A stretch of DNA of 64,000 bases from Crocinitomicaceae bacterium (lineage in GTDB: Bacteria > Bacteroidota > Bacteroidia > Flavobacteriales_G > Salibacteraceae). The stretch lies in NCBI GenBank assembly GCA_002713215.1, contig PAVO01000040.1:1-64000 (forward strand). The letters are read 5' to 3'. A program made the translations under genes and the position numbers. Under the pieces are notes generated by a model. The model was not told where the DNA came from, searched no databases, and saw only the letters and a program-made list of their open reading frames with translations. Positions 54,070 through 61,400 of the stretch are shown here, piece after piece (positions within the stretch are counted from its first letter, which is position 1; every line of letters begins with the position of its first letter).

Positions 54070-55278
54070 TTATTCCATTTTAACAAATTTGAAATAGGAT
54101 TTATCAATAATTGCAATGTAGGTTCCTCCATTCAAACCGGAAACGTCCACTTCTACGAACTCCGATTTGTCTTCCAGTTTGAGTTCCTTAGATAGAACCA
54201 CTTTTCCATTTAGATCAACCACTGTTAAGTCAAAAACGCCAATAATATTAGTAATTGATATGTGGCTTCCATGATGCCAGATTTTTCCCTCTTCCTGAAC
54301 CAGGTACCGAACCGAGGTTGTGTCTTTGGAAGTATCAATAGGCATTCTTACGATAAAATCCGTTGCGCTGCTGGCAGTAGTAATATCAAAGTCCAGCATT
54401 ATTTTTCCTGTGGTTGCGCCTACCGGTACTTCTGCCCATACAGTGTCTCCATTCCAGATGACATCAGCTGCAGGAGTTATGGTGCCGTTAAATTTTACAA
54501 TGGGTTTAGTAATAACATCAGTACAGAGCACTCGAACAGTATCTGTCACAAATGCCGAGTCTGGACTAAAAGAATTAATAACCGGGACTCTAACTGTATA
54601 TGTGCCAGGCGCAGTGCTGGTTTTTCCAGCTGTGGTTACCGAAATTTTTCCGGAAGTTGCAGTAGCTGGTACAATTATCCGAAGAAAGTTTTTCTCTGCA
54701 GAGTCAACCACTGCATTTACACCATTAATCTTTACCACGTTTTGAGTAGCGGTATCGCTAAATCGAAAACCGTCCAGATTGACCTTGCTACCTCTGTAAC
54801 CTTCTGAAGGTGAAAAGGAAGTAAAGAGAACTCCCGGCGGAGGAAAAACGGTGAATATCTTACACGATGTATCGTTTGCTTTGTTAGGATCTCCACCCAA
54901 ACCGGTATACGATGGCCAGGCGCAAATTTTAACTGATCCGGAACTGGTGAATACGTGCTTCTCTTTAACCGGGACTACTACGGAAGTTGAAGGAACCAGG
55001 TTTGTTCCAATTCCTCTTTTACCAAAGTTTCCTATAAAACTTCCATTGACACTGAAACCTGCCGCGACAGAATCATTGGGGCCAACTAGATTTGATCCTA
55101 CATTGTAAAGATCAATGGCAAGAGAAACGGTATCGAGAAGAGCGATTGAATCACCTGATACTTTTGTTGGAGGGGTTAGGCTACTATAGACGATTACCTC
55201 GTCTACTCTGAAGTCCTGGGCGTTGATATTCCATGATGAAAGTACGATTACCATGGACAGTAAAATTGTCTTTTTCAT
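54070..55278 (-). CDS. Secreted IPT/TIG-domain protein with T9SS type A-like tail
   Basis: 402 residues from ATG 55276-55278. The signal peptide ends SWNINAQ. An N-terminal CARDB-like domain (about 20-145) is followed by two IPT/TIG-like domains (about 150-315; SFSPSEGYRGSKVNLDGFRF and INSFSPDSAFVTDTVRVL) and a C-terminal beta domain (about 330-402; FDLTVVDLNGKVVLSKEL ... GTYIAIIDKSYFKFVKME) that fits a type A sorting domain. It probably sits on the cell surface. It has its own promoter and terminator. Confidence 0.75.
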   Translation of the reverse strand: MKKTILLSMVIVLSSWNINAQDFRVDEVIVYSSLTPPTKVSGDSIALLDTVSLAIDLYNVGSNLVGPNDSVAAGFSVNGSFIGNFGKRGIGTNLVPSTSVVVPVKEKHVFTSSGSVKICAWPSYTGLGGDPNKANDTSCKIFTVFPPPGVLFTSFSPSEGYRGSKVNLDGFRFSDTATQNVVKINGVNAVVDSAEKNFLRIIVPATATSGKISVTTAGKTSTAPGTYTVRVPVINSFSPDSAFVTDTVRVLCTDVITKPIVKFNGTITPAADVIWNGDTVWAEVPVGATTGKIMLDFDITTASSATDFIVRMPIDTSKDTTSVRYLVQEEGKIWHHGSHISITNIIGVFDLTVVDLNGKVVLSKELKLEDKSEFVEVDVSGLNGGTYIAIIDKSYFKFVKME

Positions 55279-55299
55279 AGCGTATAAATTTGAGTTTCC

Positions 55300-55307
55300 C
55301 AAATCTA
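55300..55307 (-). promoter_or_regulatory. -7 promoter element (TAGATTTG) of the IPT/TIG gene
   Basis: An exact TAnnTTTG match on the minus strand, 21 bases before the ATG at 55278; identical to the octamer before the TonB-like gene. Confidence 0.45.
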
Positions 55308-55414
55308 ATTACTTGTTTATTAATATACTATGATAATCGTCAGAAAATAAATATGACTTTATAATCCCCAAATTCTGGTTAACGAAGGAGGGCAGCCAGC
55401 ATTTTTAGTATAGT

Positions 55415-56242
55415 CTATTGCACCTTACCGCAATTGGAGCAGTACTTCGCTTCCTTGTCAATGATAGCACTGCAACGGTGGCATTTTTTGCTGTCTTCGT
55501 CCAGTTTTTCCTGCTTCTTTTTATCGCTGGCTTCTTTAAGGTTAAGCGTAACAATACCGGTGGGAACGGCGATAATAGCATAGGCAATAATCATGGCAAC
55601 TGCCGCAATGCTCTGTCCGATAGCAGTTTGTGGGGTTATGTCTCCATACCCAACGGTTGACATGGTAACAATGGCCCAGTATATACTCCGCGGAATACTG
55701 GTAAATCCATTTTCTGCACCTTCAATTAAGAACATAAGTGTTCCAATTAAAATGTTAATACTGAGCACTACTCCAAAAAAGACAATGATCTTTTGCCTGC
55801 TGGCCTTTAATGCATCACCCAATACATTTGCCTGACCAACGTAGCTGGATAGACCCAAAATCCGGAAGATTCTTAAGAGTCTGAATGTTCTGATAATTTG
55901 TAAATAATGAGAACCGGCCATAAACAAACCAAGGTAAGTTGGTAGTATCGAAACCAAATCGACCACGCCAAAAAAACTGGTTACGTACTTTCTGGGATTT
56001 TTGGCCGTCATAATTCTCAGCACGTATTCAACCGTAAAGAAAGCAGTAAACATCCATTCCAATCCCTGAAGAAGTACTCCATACTCCTGATCCAATTCTT
56101 CTATGCTGTCAAGCATTAATACAATTACACTGGCAACAATGGCAATAAGAAGAATGACATCAAACCCCTTTCCGGCGGTTGTGTGATGTCCGAATATTAT
56201 TTCATGAACTTTGTTCTTCCACGCGGGACGTTCTTGTTCCAT
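55415..56242 (-). CDS. Voltage-gated-type K+ channel with C-terminal zinc ribbon
   Basis: 275 residues. Six membrane helices (about 28-240): the S4 has Arg118, Arg121, Arg124 and Arg127 at every third position (RTFRLLRIFRIL), and the filter is TVGYGD (196-201). After S6 a basic/acidic linker leads to a CxxC...CxxC zinc ribbon (Cys254, Cys257, Cys268, Cys271). It would conduct K+ across the cytoplasmic membrane and gate with voltage. The zinc ribbon is an unusual cytoplasmic addition, possibly a metal or redox sensor. Confidence 0.88.
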   Translation of the reverse strand: MEQERPAWKNKVHEIIFGHHTTAGKGFDVILLIAIVASVIVLMLDSIEELDQEYGVLLQGLEWMFTAFFTVEYVLRIMTAKNPRKYVTSFFGVVDLVSILPTYLGLFMAGSHYLQIIRTFRLLRIFRILGLSSYVGQANVLGDALKASRQKIIVFFGVVLSINILIGTLMFLIEGAENGFTSIPRSIYWAIVTMSTVGYGDITPQTAIGQSIAAVAMIIAYAIIAVPTGIVTLNLKEASDKKKQEKLDEDSKKCHRCSAIIDKEAKYCSNCGKVQ

Positions 56243-56333
56243 AGAAGCAATTATAACAATTTCTATCCATGCATTTTATGCACTCTCAACTACTAATTAA
56301 CGTTGGAATGCCGATAACAAATACTTTCGGTTT

Positions 56334-57698
56334 TTAGCCCAATGGAATGATTTGCTTTACTCGTTTGTGTTTTAAATAAGAGGCAATGATGTACCTGCTA
56401 TCCGGGTTGTCTTCCTTGTAGGAGATTTGCTCAAGAATCTCATCCTTGTTGTTTTGAAATTCAGGGTCGAAAATACCATACCCTATGTATTTGTTGCCTT
56501 GAATAAGAATAGCCGACAAACTATCCTCGTCTTTTCCGCGATCTATTATAAGCGCATCCTTACCAAGAACAGTTAGGGATTCCAATGCTTCACGAACCCG
56601 TTCGTTATAGCATGTAGGTTCCTCTTCGTAAAGTGCCGCTCCATTACATTCTTCAACGGCTTTGGTTACGCAACCGCTGCCGCATTTTTGTAATCCGCAA
56701 AGACCCAGGCACAACCTATACTCTCGGCTTAACTGTTCCAGTCGGTTTTGAGCCGATGCTTTCGTAGTAAAAGTAGAATAGGGGTTATGCGACTGATTGT
56801 ATTTAACCACTGACAAAGTCATGTATCCGAAAAGGTCTTCCTCCATAATAATTCCAAAGGGGAAATTATTTCTTTTTAAAGCGGAATTAAATTTTGGTTT
56901 TATCCTTTTAATTTCTTCTGATTCCACCAGTAAAGCCATCAATTCCGAGCCCGTTACCCTATAATCTACATCCGCAACTTCATTGTGCATTCTCATGGCC
57001 TTATTGGTTTTCGGCTGCCTCAGGTGGTTGTTTAACCGGGTACGAATGTTCGTACTTTTTCCAACATAAATAATATCTCCCTTTTCATTGAATAGGTAAT
57101 ACACTCCGGTCTTTTTAGGAGCTTCAAGGATTTTTGAGATGTCAAATTCCGGGTGTAAGTACTTAGACAGTTGCTCGCTAGCTTTACGTTTGGTGCCCAG
57201 ATCAGAATCAACTTCCAATAATTTTTCAAAGAGGGTAACTGTTGCTCTTGCATCACCGGCTGCGCGGTGTCTGCCTTCTATTGGTATTCCCAGGTCTTTG
57301 CATATTCTACCTAGTGAGTATGATCGGTGTCCGGGGAGCAAAAGTTTACTCTGCTTAACCGTACACAGTTTTTTTCGCTTGAAGGTATATCCCAGGTTTT
57401 TAAATTCTTCCTGAATAAAGCCATAATCAAAATTTACGTTGTGGGCTACAAATACTGAGTCCTCTGTAATCTCCAGAATCTCCTTCGCCACTTGGTAAAA
57501 TTTTGGGGCGTCCTCAACCATCTGTGAGCTTATGCCTGTAATTCGGGTAATTTCGTATGGAATGGGAGTTTCCGGATTAATAAGTGTTTGGAATTCCTCC
57601 ACGATTTTTTCTCCGTCGTGTTTGAAAATAGCAATCTCCGTTATCTTACCTCTTTTACTGTTTAAACCGTTGGTTTCTATATCAATTATTGAATACAA
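56334..57698 (-). CDS. DEDDh exonuclease (DnaQ-like) fused to GIY-YIG nuclease
   Basis: 454 residues. N-terminal DEDDh exonuclease: Asp6-x-Glu8 (DIETNG), Asp91 (HNVNFD) and His144-x4-Asp149 (HRAAGDA), covering about 1-165. A GIY-YIG domain follows at about 195-275 (GVYYLF, IIYVGKSTNIRTRL), then a Cys-rich region (LCGLQKCGSGCV) and a C-terminal domain similar to the Cho/UvrC-like branch. It may act in nucleotide excision repair. The only start that keeps DIETNG near the N-terminus is TTG at 57696-57698. Such fusions are known in Bacteroidota. Confidence 0.88.
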   Translation of the reverse strand: MYSIIDIETNGLNSKRGKITEIAIFKHDGEKIVEEFQTLINPETPIPYEITRITGISSQMVEDAPKFYQVAKEILEITEDSVFVAHNVNFDYGFIQEEFKNLGYTFKRKKLCTVKQSKLLLPGHRSYSLGRICKDLGIPIEGRHRAAGDARATVTLFEKLLEVDSDLGTKRKASEQLSKYLHPEFDISKILEAPKKTGVYYLFNEKGDIIYVGKSTNIRTRLNNHLRQPKTNKAMRMHNEVADVDYRVTGSELMALLVESEEIKRIKPKFNSALKRNNFPFGIIMEEDLFGYMTLSVVKYNQSHNPYSTFTTKASAQNRLEQLSREYRLCLGLCGLQKCGSGCVTKAVEECNGAALYEEEPTCYNERVREALESLTVLGKDALIIDRGKDEDSLSAILIQGNKYIGYGIFDPEFQNNKDEILEQISYKEDNPDSRYIIASYLKHKRVKQIIPLG

Positions 57699-57904
57699 AT
57701 CAAACTCTGTTTTTAAGACCTAACCCAAAAGCCAAATTAAGTATTTTGAGTCTTAAAATAGTCCTCTTTTAATTGAAAGAAACTCAATTATAATAGCTGT
57801 TTCAACAGCGTTAATCGGTTTAAATGGTTAATAAAATTCAGACGCCAACGCCTTATCATTACAATTGTTACTTTTATAGGTTGTTAAAAAATTACAATTA
57901 ACCT

Positions 57905-58414
57905 ATGGAAAAACGCCTTGGCATAAGCTTGCTATGTTGTGTAGTATTTGCTTTTTTTCTTGAAAAGCAGGTAGTTGCGCAAAGTAAATTGGAGGTAATT
58001 TCAACTGCGGGTCAGCAGTTTTCCAATTCAACTTATGCGGTTACCTGGACAGTTGGTGAGCCGATTATCAAAACTATCGGCAATCAAACCCATTTTATGA
58101 CCCAGGGATTTAATCAATACGAATGGGTAATTGTAGGAGTATGGAACTACATTCCAGCGGACCTCTCGGTTGAGGTTTATCCTAATCCCACTTCAAGAAA
58201 TTTGAATGTTTCGTTCGAGGGGCTTGAGGAATTAAACGATCAGTACCGGGTGGTGATCTACGATATGCTATACAAACCCGTATTTACTCAGGCAATCGAA
58301 TCTGATCTTGAGTCATACGATTTATCGGAACTAAGTAATGGAACCTATCTGGTGCACATTATGGACGAAACCGGTAATTTCCTTAAAACTTTTAAAGTTC
58401 TAAAAAACAGGTGA
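57905..58414 (+). CDS. Small secreted protein with T9SS type A sorting domain
   Basis: 169 residues. Signal peptide ISLLCCVVFAFFLEKQVVAQ, then a short beta domain (VISTAGQQFSNSTYAVTWTVGEPIIKT, in pieces; FMTQGFNQYEW) typical of Bacteroidota proteins that accompany larger surface proteins, and a type A tail (LSVEVYPNPTSRNLNVSFEG ... NGTYLVHIMDETGNFLKTFKVLK, in pieces). It lies 53 bases before the giant tail-fibre-like gene and is probably co-transcribed with it, perhaps as an anchor or accessory. Confidence 0.8.
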   Translation: MEKRLGISLLCCVVFAFFLEKQVVAQSKLEVISTAGQQFSNSTYAVTWTVGEPIIKTIGNQTHFMTQGFNQYEWVIVGVWNYIPADLSVEVYPNPTSRNLNVSFEGLEELNDQYRVVIYDMLYKPVFTQAIESDLESYDLSELSNGTYLVHIMDETGNFLKTFKVLKNR

Positions 58415-58467
58415 TCTTTCACTTTCAACTAAAATCTTAAAATTGAATAAGACTTAATTTTTTCATT

Positions 58468-61400
58468 ATGAACCGCATACAAACTATTAAAACTTTTATC
58501 CTAATCTCCTTTTTGGTTCTTGGGTCTCATTTTTCGTCCTTTGGACAAAGCTCGTTGGATGGTATGAAGTACCAGGCAATTCTCCGTGATGCGAGTGGAA
58601 ATGTAATAGGAAACTCCAGTGTTGACATAAAATTTACGATCTATAGAAAAGGTCAGCCCCTGGCTTACGTTGAAACGCACAGTGGTATTCAAACGAACCA
58701 ATTGGGATTGATTAACCTGGAAATTGGATTAGGTACGGCAACTACGGGTGACTTCAAAACCATTGATTGGGATTTGGGTAAGGTCAGTCCGTACTACATT
58801 TTGGTAGAATTGGATCTAAAAGATGGCAATGGTTTTAATCAGATTGGTGAATCAAAGCTTTTAACGGTTCCTTATGCCCAATATGCAAAGTTTGCTGAAA
58901 GTGCGGTTAATGTAGACGATGCGGATGCCGATCCCAACAATGAAATTCAGGATTTAAGTTTATCCGGTAATGATTTGACCATAACACAAAATGGAACACC
59001 TACCATTATCAATTTAGCACCCTATCTGGACAATACCGATGCCCAGGTATTGAGTTTTAACCAGTCCAACGATTCATTAAAACTGACCAATGGTGGAAGT
59101 GTCTATTTGGGAAATTATGCATTGGATGCAGAATTTAAGAGTCATTTGGCCCGCTATCAAATCGATTCTACATCAATAAAATTGAGATTGAAAAGCCTGG
59201 GCGATTCTCTGGCTACAGCCTATGATTCATTAGGGAACTACAATACCAGAATAAATACAAATGCAGGGGCCATTTCGAATAATACTTCGGCTATAAGTTC
59301 TAATGCCACACAGATTACCGCTGACAGTATTCGAATCAACACAAACACAGCAAACATCACAACAAATGCAGGTAATATCTCGAACAACTCAACGGCAATT
59401 ACTACCAGCGCAACTCAAATAACTGCTGACAGTATTCGAATCAATACAAATACGACAAACATCACGACAAATGCGGGTAATATTTCAAATAACTCAACCC
59501 GAATTAGTACTGATAGCACAAGAATTTCTTCTTTGGAATTGAGGGATACAAGCTCAACCAATGAACTTAATACCGGGGTTGCATTAAATGTGTCCAGTTT
59601 AGAAGTTACCGATGCAGGAGGCACAAAGTCTGCCGACTTGTCCGTGTTTCGTGATACTGCGGCAATAAACGTAAACAAGCAAGCCATTATTGATACTGCT
59701 GCATCACTGCGGGCTACTGTGGTTTCCGATACGGTCAGAATCTTTAACCTGGAACAACAGGTTGCCGCTGGAGCCTATAAAGATTCCAGTTCTACCAATG
59801 AACTTAATACCGGGGTTGCATTAAATGTTTCCAGTTTGGAGGTTACTGATGCAGGGGGTACTAAGTCAGTGGATTTATCTGTATTCAGGGACACCGCTGC
59901 AATTAATGTAAACAAGCAGGCGATTATTGATACTGCGGCATCCCTGCGAGCTACAGTAGTATCAGATACAGCTAGGATTTATAACCTGGAACAGCAGGTC
60001 GCGGCAGGTGCCTATAAAGATTCCAGTTCAACCAATGAGCTCAATACTGGAGTGGCTTTGAATGTTTCCAGTCTGGAGGTTACCGATGCAGGAGGCACAA
60101 AGTCTGCCGACTTGTCCGTGTTTCGTGATACTGCAGCAATAAACATAAACAAGCAAGCCATTATCGATACCGCAACGTCTTTACGTGCTACAGTAGTATC
60201 AGATACGGCTAGGATTTATAATTTGGAACAGCAGGTAGCTGCTGGGGCTTATAAAGATTCCAGTTCTACGAATGAACTCAATACCGGAGTGGCTTTAAAT
60301 GTTTCCAGTTTGGAAGTTACCGATGCTGGAGGTACTAAATCTGCTGACTTATCGGTATTTAGAGATACAGCAGCAATAAACGTAAACAAGCAGGCGATTA
60401 TTGATACTGCGGCATCCCTGCGAGCTACAGTAGTATCAGATACAGCTAGGATTTATAACCTGGAACAGCAGGTAGCTGCCGGGGCCTATAAAGACTCCAG
60501 CTCAACCAATGAGATACAAGCCTTAAGTATTTCTAACGATACTATTAATTTGACTAATGGAGGATTTGTGGTTTTACCAGCCGCAGTGGTTAATTTAGAT
60601 AATGACTCTACCAACGAAAAAATCACTTCCATTACCATGTTGAACGACACCACCTTTAACTTCGATGAAAATGGTAGGATTACAACTTTGTCTCTTGCGG
60701 CTTTAGGTGGAAAAGTTTATACAAATCGGGATAGTATTGATGCGGTAGTCAGCAACCTGGCTGATTCGGTTACTTCACTTAGAACCATAGATTCCGCATT
60801 AAATATATATAGGGTATTGGATTCAATACAATTTACCAAGGACATTGATTCGCTCAAACAGGTAGCTTACTTAGACACTAGTGCAACTAATGAGATTCAG
60901 GTATTGACGATGTCAAATGATACCATTTATTTGAGCAATGGTGGTTTTGTTGTGTTACCCGCTACTGCTGTTAATCTGGATAATGATTCCACCAATGAGA
61001 AGATTACCTCTATAACCATGTTGAACGACACCACATTTACATTCAACGAAAATGGAAAGGTTTCTACCTTATCTATTGCAGCATTAGGAGGTAAGGTGTA
61101 TACCAACAGGGATAGTATTCAAACCTTAAACACAAATATTGGAACGCTGGAGTCTGCTGTTAATGCTGGTGCCTATAAAGATTCCAGTTCTACGAATGAA
61201 CTCAATACCGGAGTAGCTCTAAATGTTTCCAGCTTGGAAGTTACCGATGCCGGTGGAACCAAATCTGCCGATCTATCTGTGTTTAGAGATACCGCAGCCA
61301 TCAATGTAAACAAACAGGCTATTATTGATACCGCGACAAGTTTAAGAACGGCAATTACGAGCTCGACCTATACTACCAAGGGAATTGACTCTGTACTTGC

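Noticed and set aside
56290-56330. Terminator at CCGA...TCGGTTTTT
   Set aside because: The stem is only 4 bp, and it faces no gene end on the plus strand.
59560-61340. CRISPR or satellite array
   Set aside because: The 237-bp units are a multiple of three, translate without stops in the same frame as the signal peptide, and belong to one long gene.
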